Made by a program: the position numbers and the translations under genes
Notes under the pieces: generated by a model
The model's input: only the letters and a program-made list of their open reading frames with translations
Told to the model about the DNA's origin: nothing
Database searches by the model: none
Shown here: in pieces, positions 9,444-17,124 of the stretch
How the letters are laid out: every line of letters begins with the position of its first letter
How positions within the stretch are numbered: the stretch's first letter is position 1
NCBI GenBank assembly: GCA_964444795.1
Contig: CAYUIQ010000081.1
Location: forward strand, 1-31,284
Direction: 5' to 3'
Source: JABMRP01 sp964444795
Lineage (GTDB): Bacteria; Planctomycetota; Planctomycetia; Pirellulales; Thermoguttaceae
DNA length: 31,284 bases

Positions 9444-10256
9444 ATGCCCAACGATTTCCTCCAGCTTGCCGACAAATCGGTCCTCATCCTTGGCGTGGCC
9501 AACCGCAAGAGCGTGGCCTATCACGTCGGTCGCGTGTTGACCGAGGCGGGTGCGCGGTGCGTTTACGTCGTGCGGGATGAGCAGGTCCGCCGTAGCGTGT
9601 CGAGACTGCTGGGCGAGGCCGACGTCCACACCTGCGACGTCGAGCGGGAGGAAGAGATAGCCGAGCTTGCCGAACAACTGGCCGAGCGCGGCGAGCGATT
9701 CGGTGGCATGGTCCATTCGATCGCCTTTGCCGACTATTCCGACGGCATGAAACCGTTCCACGAAACCCCCAAGGCCGCGTTTCTGCAAGCGGTCGACATC
9801 TCGTGCTTCTCGCTGATTGCGGTGAGCCGGGCGATGCGCGAACTGCTCGATCCGGACGCTTCGGTCGTGACGATCTCGATCTCGACCACGACGATGGCCA
9901 GCGAGAACTATGGGTTCATGGCCCCGATCAAGGCGGCGCTGGATTCCTCGCTAGCCTTTTTGGCCAAGTCGTTCAGCCAGTTTTCGCGAGTACGTTTCAA
10001 CGCCGTCGCCCCGGGCCTGTTGAAAACCTCGGCCTCGGCCGGCATTCCCGGCTACGTCGACGCCTATCTCTACGCCGAGGAAATGACACTGCGCAAAAAG
10101 GCCGTGCAAACCGCCGAAGCGGCCCACACCGTCGCCTTCTTGTTGAGCCCCCGCAGCAGCGGCATCAACGCCCAGCGCATCGTCGTCGACGCCGGCATGT
10201 CGATCAACTACTTCGACCGCGAGATGGTCGCCCGCGCCATGCGCCCTGATCCGTAA
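9444..10256 (+). CDS. Enoyl-ACP reductase, FabI-like SDR
   Basis: The 270-residue protein has the FabI cofactor motif GVANRKSVAYHVG (17-29) instead of the usual SDR TGxxxGxG, and the Y-x6-K pair at Y156 and K163 (YGFMAPIK), with the same spacing as FabI. The end, GINAQRIVVDAGMSIN, also fits FabI. It would reduce the enoyl-ACP made by the neighbouring FabZ using NAD(P)H. The second tyrosine usually found about ten residues before Y156 is not present; the segment reads SISTTTMASEN. It may therefore be a divergent enoyl reductase with changed substrate preference. The gene starts 22 bases after fabZ, with GGGAG upstream. Confidence 0.87.
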   Translation: MPNDFLQLADKSVLILGVANRKSVAYHVGRVLTEAGARCVYVVRDEQVRRSVSRLLGEADVHTCDVEREEEIAELAEQLAERGERFGGMVHSIAFADYSDGMKPFHETPKAAFLQAVDISCFSLIAVSRAMRELLDPDASVVTISISTTTMASENYGFMAPIKAALDSSLAFLAKSFSQFSRVRFNAVAPGLLKTSASAGIPGYVDAYLYAEEMTLRKKAVQTAEAAHTVAFLLSPRSSGINAQRIVVDAGMSINYFDREMVARAMRPDP

Positions 10257-10274
10257 CCGAGAGGGAGTCGCTCC

Positions 10275-11129
10275 ATGACCCGAATTTCGACGCTGCTCTC
10301 CATACTCGCCGTCACCCTTCTCTTTGCCACGGCAACCGCCGCGATTGCCGCGCCGGAGGTTCAAGTATCTCCCGCGGCCCGAGCCGCCGACGGATTCCTC
10401 GTCCATAAGGTCCGCTCTCCTTTCCAGGCCGGCGAGACGTCGATTCGGGTGCTGTTGCCCGATCGGATCGAGGAAGGCCGACGGTATTCGGTCATTTACG
10501 TGTTGCCGGTCGAGGCGGCCGACGGTCATCACTACGGCGACGGACTGGCGGAGATCAAGCGTCGCGATCTGCACAACGCGCACGATCTGATCTGCGTCTA
10601 TCCCACCTTCTCGCACCTGCCCTGGTACGCCGATCATCCCAGCGATCCGGCCATCCGGCAGGAGAGCTACCTGCGGAAGGTTGTGGTACCGTTTGTCGAC
10701 GCCACGTACCCAACCCGGGCCGCGGCCGAGGGGCGTTTGCTGTTGGGGTTCAGTAAGAGCGGTTGGGGCGCGTTTTGCTTGATCCTTCGCAATCCGGACG
10801 TTTTCGGCAAGGCGGCGGCTTGGGACGCGCCGATGGAGATGAACCGGCCGGGTCAATACGGCTCGGGGCCCATCTTCGGCACCGCGGAGAATTTCCAGCA
10901 CTATCAAATCACCCGACTGCTGGCCGAGCGAGGCGAACCTTTTCGCAAGCCGCGCCGTCTGGCACTGTTGGGTTACGGCGGATTTCGCAATCATCATCAG
11001 CAAACCCACCTGCGGATGACTCAACTGGCCATTTCCCACGCCTACGCCGACGGCCCCTACCGCAAACACGATTGGCACAGCGGCTGGGTCGCCGAGGCGG
11101 TCGAGTTTCTTGTTGGTGGCCAGGAGTAG
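10275..11129 (+). CDS. Exported alpha/beta-hydrolase, esterase-like
   Basis: The 284-residue product starts with a signal peptide (hydrophobic ~6-24, AIAAPE cleavage region). A G-x-S-x-S-G stretch (GFSKSGWG, residues 158-165) follows hydrophobic LLL and fits the nucleophile elbow of esterase-D/feruloyl-esterase-like hydrolases, with S160 the likely nucleophile. D184 (AAWDAPME) and H265 or H268 (KHDWHSGW) are candidates for the rest of the triad. The start is 18 bases after the FabI stop, with GAGAGGGAG upstream, so it is probably in the same transcript. An exported hydrolase could trim or transfer an acyl product, but this link is speculative; polysaccharide deacylation is an alternative. Confidence 0.75.
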   Translation: MTRISTLLSILAVTLLFATATAAIAAPEVQVSPAARAADGFLVHKVRSPFQAGETSIRVLLPDRIEEGRRYSVIYVLPVEAADGHHYGDGLAEIKRRDLHNAHDLICVYPTFSHLPWYADHPSDPAIRQESYLRKVVVPFVDATYPTRAAAEGRLLLGFSKSGWGAFCLILRNPDVFGKAAAWDAPMEMNRPGQYGSGPIFGTAENFQHYQITRLLAERGEPFRKPRRLALLGYGGFRNHHQQTHLRMTQLAISHAYADGPYRKHDWHSGWVAEAVEFLVGGQE

Positions 11130-11265
11130 GCATCACTGGGCACCCGGCGAAGTTTCGGTTATGATACCATCTGAACGGCTCGCGGCCGGATCGTCGGCCG
11201 TCGACCCACGAGAGTTTGCGTGCCCGGCGCCGCTTCGATGGGCTTGATTTCGGCGCAATAGAACC

Positions 11266-12372
11266 ATGGCTTGCGACAAGCTGCGTCGCCGGATCGCTTG
11301 GGAGGCGGCCCGACTGATGTACACCCGAGAGGAAGCCGAGTACTTTCGGGCGAAGATGAAGGCCTCGCGGCGGGTGTGCAGCGGGGAGGTTAAACCGCGC
11401 GACCTGCCCAGCAATCGCGAGATTCGCGACCAGGTGCAGGCGATGGCCCGCGTGCACGAGGGCGAGCGGCGCACCGAAAACCTGCGGCAGATGCGCGTTG
11501 AAGCTCTGCGGATGATGCGGATCCTGCGCCTCTTTCGCCCCCGGCTCATCGGCAGCGTGATGACCGGCCACGTCCGCCAGGGCTCCGACATCGATCTGCA
11601 CGTATTTTCCGACAGCACCGAGGCCGTTTGCGCGGCGCTGGACGAAGAGGGCGTCTCCTACGACGTCGAGCGGAAACGGGTGCTCAAACAGGGCGAGGAG
11701 CGCCACTTCACCCACGTCCACGTCACCGACCGCTTCCTCTTCGAGCTGACCGTCTACGCCGCGGACAAAGCCCATTACGTGTTCAAGAGTTCGATCACCG
11801 GCAAGGCGATCCAACGGGCGAGCATCGCCGAACTGGAACAACTGTTGGAGCGTGAGTATCCCGACATGGCCCTGGAGCAGGCCGTGCTGGAAGTGGAAAA
11901 CAAGGTCGATCCGTTCCAGATTTTCGAGATGCTCCTTTTGCCCCTGGAACGGGTGAAGGAGAGCCGTAAGTATCATCCCGAGGGCGACGTCCTGTATCAC
12001 AGCCTCCAGGTATTCGAGCTGGCCCGGCGCGAACTGCCCTACGACGAAGAGTTTCTCACCGCCGCCCTGTTACACGACGTCGGTAAGGGTATTGATCGCG
12101 GAGATCACACCAACGCCGGCCTGGAGGCGCTCGAAGGGTTCATCACTCCGCGCTGCGCCTGGCTGATCGAGCATCACATGGAAGCCGGCGCGTTGGCCGA
12201 CGGCACCTTGGGCGTACGCGCCCGGCGACGCCTCGAAGCCTCGGAAGATTTCGAGGAGTTGCTCCTCTTGGCCCAATGCGACGACCAAGGCCGCGAGCGT
12301 GGCGTCGAGGTGCCCGACGTGGAAGACGCGTTGGAGTATCTGCGGGAGTTGGCGGCGATGTGTAACGGGTAG
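11266..12372 (+). CDS. Nucleotidyltransferase-HD domain fusion protein
   Basis: Residues ~92-165 carry a polymerase-beta-type nucleotidyltransferase motif: GSVMTGHVRQGSDIDLHV with G96-S97 and D108/D110, and a possible third acidic residue E160 (FLFELTVY). Residues ~240-345 carry an HD phosphohydrolase-like domain: H245, the H270-D271 pair in AALLHDVGKG, HH at 303-304 and D in QCDDQGR. The order NTase then HD recalls bacterial CCA-adding enzymes and GlnD, but the ~90-residue basic helical N-terminus and the short total length fit neither well. RNA or nucleotide modification is possible. It stands alone on the plus strand, with the convergent neighbour's stop 39 bases away. Confidence 0.8.
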   Translation: MACDKLRRRIAWEAARLMYTREEAEYFRAKMKASRRVCSGEVKPRDLPSNREIRDQVQAMARVHEGERRTENLRQMRVEALRMMRILRLFRPRLIGSVMTGHVRQGSDIDLHVFSDSTEAVCAALDEEGVSYDVERKRVLKQGEERHFTHVHVTDRFLFELTVYAADKAHYVFKSSITGKAIQRASIAELEQLLEREYPDMALEQAVLEVENKVDPFQIFEMLLLPLERVKESRKYHPEGDVLYHSLQVFELARRELPYDEEFLTAALLHDVGKGIDRGDHTNAGLEALEGFITPRCAWLIEHHMEAGALADGTLGVRARRRLEASEDFEELLLLAQCDDQGRERGVEVPDVEDALEYLRELAAMCNG

Positions 12373-12390
12373 AAGCGGCGGCTTTGGTGT

Positions 12391-12411
12391 GCGGCAACTT
12401 GTTGCCGCTTT
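12391..12411. terminator. Hairpin between convergent genes
   Basis: GCGGCAAC (12391-12398) and GTTGCCGC (12401-12408) form a perfect 8-bp stem with a 2-base nominal loop, followed by TTT. An upstream AAGCGGC (12373-12379) can pair with 12404-12410 as an alternative. It sits between the ends of a plus-strand and a minus-strand gene, where a shared terminator is expected. The U-tract is short. Confidence 0.5.
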
Positions 12412-13238
12412 CACTCCGCCGGAACTTGGACCACACGGAGGCCGAAAGAGTCGTAAGCGCGGTCCGGCACAATCCGGAAGCGATCGGCCGACCGGCAGGA
12501 CTCCGGGTAGCCGCTCCAATCGCCGCCGCGAAGCACGCCGGCCACGCCGGACGCCGGCCCCGCCGGGTCGTCCGCCGGCGAGCGCGTGTAGTAATCGTCT
12601 TCATGCCAGTCCCGGCACCATTCCCGCGCGTTCCCATGCATGTCGTAAAGCCCCCACGCATTGGGCTTCTTCTGACCCACCGTGTGCGGTTGGCCGCGGG
12701 CGTTCTTCTTGTACCAGGCGTAATCGCCGAGAAGCGACTCGTCGTCGCCACAGCAATATCTCTTGGTACTGCCGGCGCGGCAGGCGTACTCCCACTGGGC
12801 TTCGGTGGGCAGCCGATAAGCCCGGCCCGGTTCTTTCTCCTCCGCCAATTCCGAGAGCTTCCGGCAAAACTTCTGGGCGTCGTCCCGGGTGACGCGTCCG
12901 ACCGGAAGTTCGGCGCCCTTAGAGTCACTCGGGTTCGCCCCCATGACCCGCTCGTATTGCTCCTGGGTCACCTCGTACACGCCGAGGTAGAAAGGGCCGG
13001 TGATGCGTACACGGTGCTGCGGCTTCTGGTCGTGGACCGCATCTTTTTCTGAATCCGGCAATCCCATCCTGAACTCCCCGGCGGGGATCAGCACCAGCTT
13101 CATCGTCACGCCGTCGCCAAGATCGACGGTGATTTCCTTCGCGGGTTTTCCCGGCTCGCCGCTATCGGAAGAGCGAACCCCAATACAGAGTACCAACGCC
13201 AGGGCAGCGATACTGCCCGAGACTACGCGAAGTGCCAT
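12411..13238 (-). CDS. Secreted FGE-sulfatase-domain protein without catalytic cysteines
   Basis: The product starts with a signal peptide (MALRVVSGSIAALALVLC). A formylglycine-generating-enzyme-like domain follows: MKLVLIPAGEFRMG, VYEVTQEQYE, RLPTEAQWEYACRAG, GLYDMHGNAREWC and VLRGGDWSG. The start at 13238 is chosen for the strong GGAGG ribosome-binding site and the signal peptide; the frame continues 16 codons upstream without a site. True FGE uses a cysteine pair immediately before the N-R-Y-R motif; here the segment is ESCRSADRFR, and by my alignment neither cysteine is at its required position. The protein is therefore probably a fold homologue with a binding role rather than a sulfatase activator, as is common in planctomycetes. 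Confidence 0.85.
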   Translation of the reverse strand: MALRVVSGSIAALALVLCIGVRSSDSGEPGKPAKEITVDLGDGVTMKLVLIPAGEFRMGLPDSEKDAVHDQKPQHRVRITGPFYLGVYEVTQEQYERVMGANPSDSKGAELPVGRVTRDDAQKFCRKLSELAEEKEPGRAYRLPTEAQWEYACRAGSTKRYCCGDDESLLGDYAWYKKNARGQPHTVGQKKPNAWGLYDMHGNAREWCRDWHEDDYYTRSPADDPAGPASGVAGVLRGGDWSGYPESCRSADRFRIVPDRAYDSFGLRVVQVPAE

Positions 13239-13339
13239 GGGTGTTCCCTCCTGAGTGTGCCGGGACGCGGAACCTGCTGCGGTCAATTCTGGGCGAACCG
13301 GCCGGCGGAGTCAAGCATCGGGGCGGTTCGACTCGCTTG

Positions 13340-13368
13340 TTGACAGTCAGGCCTTAGGGTGTTAGGCT
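13340..13368 (+). promoter_or_regulatory. Sigma70-like promoter for the toroid-repeat gene
   Basis: TTGACA at 13340-13345 is a perfect -35, followed by a 17-base spacer and TAGGCT at 13363-13368. Predicted transcription would begin near 13375, ~55 bases before the start codon at 13431. The -10 matches in the key T, A and final T positions only. Confidence 0.5.
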
Positions 13369-13430
13369 CCCGAGGAGTGGGACGGGACTCCCAGAGCCGA
13401 CGGCGTCTCGACTTCTTTCGCGAAAGGGGC

Positions 13431-15614
13431 ATGAAGATGGTCCGAACAGCGGCGTGGCTTGTGGTCCTTTCTGTCGCACTCCCCCTGGCAGGTCCGGCAC
13501 AGACCGACCCTGCCGCCGACGCGGAACCGGTTGCGGCTGACGATCGACTCCCGGTGCCTGCGAAGGCTGCCTCGACGGCCGCGGGAGAGGCGATTCGTGA
13601 AACGTACCGTGCCGAGTTCGATGCGGCCAAGACATCGCTCTCCAAAGCGGATCTTGCGGGGTTTCTGTTCCAGGAAGCACGAGAACCCCCGGACGATCCG
13701 GCCCAGCGGTACGCGCTGCTCACCGAAGCCGGCCGCCTAGCCTTGGAAGCGAAGAACACAAGACTGGCGACTACCGTTGCCGCGGAAATTGAGAAAGTAT
13801 TTCAGGTCGATCCGTGGCGCCTGCGCGTTACCGTGATTGGGGCACTTCGGGAAACGGCCCGAACGTCGGATCAACGGAAAGTGTGGGTAGCCAGCGCCCT
13901 GGTGGCGGCTCGGCAAGCCGGTGTGGACGGTAACTATGATGCGGCCGGTTCGCTGCTGAAACTGGTTGCCAATCCCATGGATCGACGGTTCTACGAGCAA
14001 TGGACGGATGCCGCGCTGTCCGTGGTTGGTGAGGCCGTCGACCGGGATCGCTACGATCTGGCAGCCGAATTGCTCACCTTGGCCTCCACCACCGTTGCTG
14101 GGGCGAAGGACAAAGATCTGGTCCCGCGGGTTCAGGCCCGTGTGGCGGAGATCCAGCAGATTGCCAGCTTGTATGCGGACGTCCAGGAAGCGATCAACGT
14201 ACTCGCCGGGGATCCCGAAGACGCTGGTGCGAACCTCTCGGTTGGGAAGTTTCGGTGTTTCGGCAAGGGAGACTGGAAGACGGGGCTGCCCCTGCTACAG
14301 AAAGGGAGCGATCCCGCGCTGAAGAGCCTAGCGACCGAGGAATGCTCGGGAAAGACGGATGCTGCGACTCAGTTGGCCTTGGCCGATGGGTGGTGGGAAC
14401 AAGCCGAAGTCGCCCAGGAGCCGGCCAAGCGGCGGATGGTGATGCGCGCGTGCCAGTGGTACGTTGGGACGATCCAGGGGCTTCAGGGGCCGGACAAGGA
14501 CAGAGCCCAGCAGAGGCTGGACGTGGCGAAGCTATGGGGCATCGATCCTTGTGCCGACGTTGTCGCGGCCGCGGACGAAGAGGCCGCGCTGGGCGAACAT
14601 CGCGAGGAGACTCCCGAAAGTAAGGCAGCGGTCTCCGCCGCCCTGAAGTGGCTGGCCGAGCATCAAATGCGCGACGGAGGCTGGAGTTTCAATCATCACG
14701 AGCATCCGAACTGCCACGGTCAGTGTCCCAACCCCGGCAGTCTGGGTAATGACGGCCGCATTGCCGCCACCGCGCTCGGCCTACTACCTTTCCTCGGCGC
14801 CGGGCACACACACGAGGACGGCCCGTACCAGGCAACCGTCCTTAAGGGGCTGAAGTTCCTCGTCTTGCGGATGAAAGAGACGCCGGAGGGTGGCAGTCTG
14901 TATGAGAAGGGTGGTTCGATGTATTCGCATGGGCTGGCTTCGATCGTTTTGTGCGAAGCCTACGCCATGACCGGCGACAAGGGGCTCAAGAAACCGGCCG
15001 AGCAGGCAATCCGCTTCATCGTCTACGCCCAGGATCCGGTGGGCGGAGGCTGGCGGTACACTCCCCGCAGCGCCGGCGATACGTCGGTCGTCGGTTGGCA
15101 AGTCCTGGCTCTGCAGAGCGGTGAAGCCGGCAAGCTCAAGGTGCCGCCTTTGGTCATTAAGAAGGCATCCGCGTTTCTGGATGGGGTGCAGGCTAACGCC
15201 GGTGCCAACTACGGTTACTTTTCCACCGGTAGCGGCCAGGCGACCACGGCCATCGGTCTGGTCTGCCGGATATTCTTAGGCTTAGGTTGGAAACGCGACG
15301 ATCCGCGGCTGCAGCGCGGGGCCCAGTGGCTCAGCACGCAAGGCCCCTCCAAGGGCAACATGTACTACAACTACTACGCCACACAAGTCTTGCTTCACTA
15401 CGACAGCGAGCATGAGAAAGTGCTGTGGAACAAGTGGAACGACGTCATGTGCGATCGGCTGGTCAACTCCCAGATGAAGGACGGGCACGAGGCGGGTAGT
15501 TGGCACCAGAAGGGCGATCAGGGGGCCCACCGCGCCGGGCGACTCTATGTCACCGCCATGTCGACCCTGATCCTGGAAGTCCATTACCCCCATCTGTCGA
15601 TCTATCGGAAATAG
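13431..15614 (+). CDS. Secreted protein with prenyltransferase/squalene-cyclase-like toroid repeats
   Basis: The 727-residue product has a signal peptide (~4-22). Its N-terminal ~400 residues are alpha-helical with TPR-like spacing. From ~400 to the end it shows alpha/alpha-toroid repeats: QMRDGGWSF, GGGWRYTP, GDTSVVGWQVLAL, TTAIGLVCRIFLG and NYYATQVLLHY. These resemble QW repeats of squalene-hopene cyclases, but the acid motif DxDD is absent and the protein is exported, so cyclase activity is unlikely. A Cys/His-rich insert (HHEHPNCHGQCPNPG, ~420-435) could bind metal. ATG 13431 is preceded by AAAGGGG and opens the signal peptide. Such secreted toroid proteins are numerous in planctomycetes; their role is not known. 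Confidence 0.83.
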   Translation: MKMVRTAAWLVVLSVALPLAGPAQTDPAADAEPVAADDRLPVPAKAASTAAGEAIRETYRAEFDAAKTSLSKADLAGFLFQEAREPPDDPAQRYALLTEAGRLALEAKNTRLATTVAAEIEKVFQVDPWRLRVTVIGALRETARTSDQRKVWVASALVAARQAGVDGNYDAAGSLLKLVANPMDRRFYEQWTDAALSVVGEAVDRDRYDLAAELLTLASTTVAGAKDKDLVPRVQARVAEIQQIASLYADVQEAINVLAGDPEDAGANLSVGKFRCFGKGDWKTGLPLLQKGSDPALKSLATEECSGKTDAATQLALADGWWEQAEVAQEPAKRRMVMRACQWYVGTIQGLQGPDKDRAQQRLDVAKLWGIDPCADVVAAADEEAALGEHREETPESKAAVSAALKWLAEHQMRDGGWSFNHHEHPNCHGQCPNPGSLGNDGRIAATALGLLPFLGAGHTHEDGPYQATVLKGLKFLVLRMKETPEGGSLYEKGGSMYSHGLASIVLCEAYAMTGDKGLKKPAEQAIRFIVYAQDPVGGGWRYTPRSAGDTSVVGWQVLALQSGEAGKLKVPPLVIKKASAFLDGVQANAGANYGYFSTGSGQATTAIGLVCRIFLGLGWKRDDPRLQRGAQWLSTQGPSKGNMYYNYYATQVLLHYDSEHEKVLWNKWNDVMCDRLVNSQMKDGHEAGSWHQKGDQGAHRAGRLYVTAMSTLILEVHYPHLSIYRK

Positions 15615-15738
15615 ACGGCGCGGCCACGCTTTTCCAGTCCAACGGCGGCAATCGCTCGTCTTTCCACGCAACTCTCTCCGTGGGCGAACGATAATCAAGG
15701 GTGAGCGTCTTTCCTCAGGGGTCATCCGGCCGGCTTGT
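15615..15738. other. Gap with one copy of a ~40-bp direct repeat
   Basis: No gene is visible. The stretch 15656-15695 is about 75 percent identical to 15813-15852; both end in the exact nine bases AACGATAAT. The pair, spaced 157 bases, brackets the remnant gene start at 15739. Confidence 0.45.
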
Positions 15739-15858
15739 ATGTTTTCTCGCACCATTCCCGGCTTGGTGGAACAGGACCCCACACGGCATATTGACCGGCG
15801 GTTTGCAGATTCTCGGTTCTGCACGCAACCGTGTCGGCGGGCAAACGATAATGGATAG
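15739..15858 (+). pseudogene. Decayed 5' copy of the papain-like protease gene
   Basis: The first 18 codons read MFSRTIPGLVEQDPTRHI and match the start of the intact protease at 16379 (MASFSRNVPPLVEQDRTRH) at about 13 of 18 positions, with clear similarity at DNA level too. Where the intact gene continues with the catalytic Cys-Trp, this copy diverges and stops at TAG 15856-15858 after 39 codons. It is best read as a remnant of a duplicated gene; a functional short peptide sharing the N-terminal motif is less likely. Confidence 0.6.
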
Positions 15859-15913
15859 CAAGAGTGTTGATCATATGCTTGAGGGTCTAATCTTAACTCC
15901 ATGGAGGTCTATC

Positions 15914-16306
15914 ATGTCCGGTTTGCTTGGCTGGTTGGAGGCTTCGTTCGAGACGGCCTGCGAGGAGGGCGGCAAGGCGGCTATCGCAGTCGGTTTGGGC
16001 GCGGCGAGGTTGACGCCCGTCGGATGGGCCGTTACCGCGACGGGGATCTTTCACACGATCCATGGCAAAGTGGGTGAATCTCACTTGAAAGACACGATCA
16101 AGGAGAATGACGATTACGGCCTCCAGATGGTTCCCGGAGGTACCGCCGACGCGTGTCTTTATGTGACGAAACGAGGGGGGATGGTGTTCAACAAACCGGG
16201 AAAGGGCTGGTATTGGCACCCAAGCCCGAGTTTTCGTCCCAAGAGTTATTCCGCCACCATGCGAGCCACCAAGCGACTCTCGGACGGAACCTGGAAGTTC
16301 CGGTGA
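15914..16306 (+). CDS. Unknown 130-residue protein with Gly/Ala-rich hydrophobic stretch
   Basis: ATG 15914 is preceded by GGAGG at good spacing; the frame is open upstream but without comparable start signals. Residues ~15-45 form a glycine/alanine-rich hydrophobic segment (GGKAAIAVGLGAARLTPVGW, then AVTATGIF) that could insert in a membrane or act like a pore-forming or bacteriocin-type helix. The rest is basic and aromatic, with KGGW-like and WYWHPSPSF motifs. I do not recognise the family. A papain-like cysteine protease gene starts 72 bases downstream on the same strand, so the two may work as a pair, possibly as substrate or partner of the protease. That is inference from position only. 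Confidence 0.6.
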   Translation: MSGLLGWLEASFETACEEGGKAAIAVGLGAARLTPVGWAVTATGIFHTIHGKVGESHLKDTIKENDDYGLQMVPGGTADACLYVTKRGGMVFNKPGKGWYWHPSPSFRPKSYSATMRATKRLSDGTWKFR

Positions 16307-16378
16307 GGCTGTCGAGCGAACGGTTCGCGTGGACCGTTGCGCTCAACCTCAATATCCGTCATCCAAAGGGGCCGACCG

Positions 16379-16879
16379 ATGGCAAGTTTCTCACGCAACG
16401 TTCCGCCGTTGGTGGAACAAGACCGCACGCGGCATACCTGTTGGGCGGCGGCCGTGACCTCCTGGGTCAAGGCCACGCCCAAGAGTTCGCCGTGGTGGTT
16501 CCATTCGCAGGCAGACGCCATCGGGCAATACGAGACGTTCTGCGACGACAAGGGCGGACTGAGCATGAGCCCGGGCGTCCAATGGCTGGCGGCCGGCGTG
16601 GGCATGGATCTGAGGGTCTACCACAATGCCGGCCGGCTCGACGGGAGCTATCTCCACTGGCGGCTCGCCACCCGGGGCCATCTTTTCCTGATATTCGCCG
16701 GCGGCAGCACGGGACTGGGTAACACGCTGGGCCATGCCGTGGTTGTCTACAAGATCAGCAGCGGCTCCGGCGGCTACACCCTGGGCGTCATGGACCCCTG
16801 GCCCGGCATGGGCCACCGCGAGTGGCCCCTATCGCGTTTCCAGAAGGCCAACGAAGCCGTCCTCGGCTGGCCGGAGTAA
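16379..16879 (+). CDS. Papain-like cysteine protease (C39/C70-like)
   Basis: The 166-residue protein has the features of a compact papain-fold protease: C21 in TCWAAAVTSWV, H119 in LGHAVVVYKI and D139 in VMDPWPG, plus a glutamine (Q14) ahead of the cysteine as possible oxyanion-hole residue. There is no signal peptide or ABC-transporter domain, so it is not a bacteriocin exporter of the usual kind; the AvrRpt2-like (C70) and peptidase-C39-like-2 groups fit better. AAAGGGG precedes ATG 16379. A degenerate copy of its 5' end lies ~640 bases upstream and an unknown hydrophobic protein gene lies between. Target unknown. Confidence 0.72.
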   Translation: MASFSRNVPPLVEQDRTRHTCWAAAVTSWVKATPKSSPWWFHSQADAIGQYETFCDDKGGLSMSPGVQWLAAGVGMDLRVYHNAGRLDGSYLHWRLATRGHLFLIFAGGSTGLGNTLGHAVVVYKISSGSGGYTLGVMDPWPGMGHREWPLSRFQKANEAVLGWPE

Positions 16880-16996
16880 CACGGCCGAACGGCCATTCTC
16901 CGATTGGGGGATGGTGTCGAGGCGCGGGAAGCCCCGGGCGAGTTGCCCATACTGCTTGGCCCGTAGCCACTTATGACTTGCGGAGGGATTCCGTAT

Positions 16997-17024
16997 TTGG
17001 CATGGCACGGAAACTGGCTAGAAT
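16997..17024 (+). promoter_or_regulatory. Sigma70-like promoter upstream of TPR gene
   Basis: TTGGCA (16997-17002), a 16-base spacer and TAGAAT (17019-17024) form a plausible promoter. Predicted initiation near 17031 lies just ahead of the hairpin at 17049-17072, so the short leader would meet a terminator immediately. Confidence 0.4.
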
Positions 17025-17048
17025 AGAAAGGATACTCAGTCGGATGGG

Positions 17049-17073
17049 AAAAGGGGGACGGGTCCCCCTTTTT
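17049..17073 (+). terminator. Rho-independent terminator hairpin
   Basis: AAAAGGGGGAC (17049-17059) is perfectly complementary to GTCCCCCTTTT (17062-17072) and runs into a T-tract. The A-run on the left and T-run on the right make it potentially bidirectional. It lies between the protease gene and the TPR gene; it may end the upstream transcript or attenuate the downstream one. Confidence 0.7.
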
Positions 17074-17124
17074 CTCATCGAGTCATTCCCGTACCGATCC
17101 GTGGTGCTGACGGAGCCTGCACTG

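Noticed and set aside
15701..15913. Extended N-terminus of the 130-residue unknown protein
   Set aside because: The upstream part of this frame overlaps the remnant protease start in another frame, and GGAGG is placed for ATG 15914.
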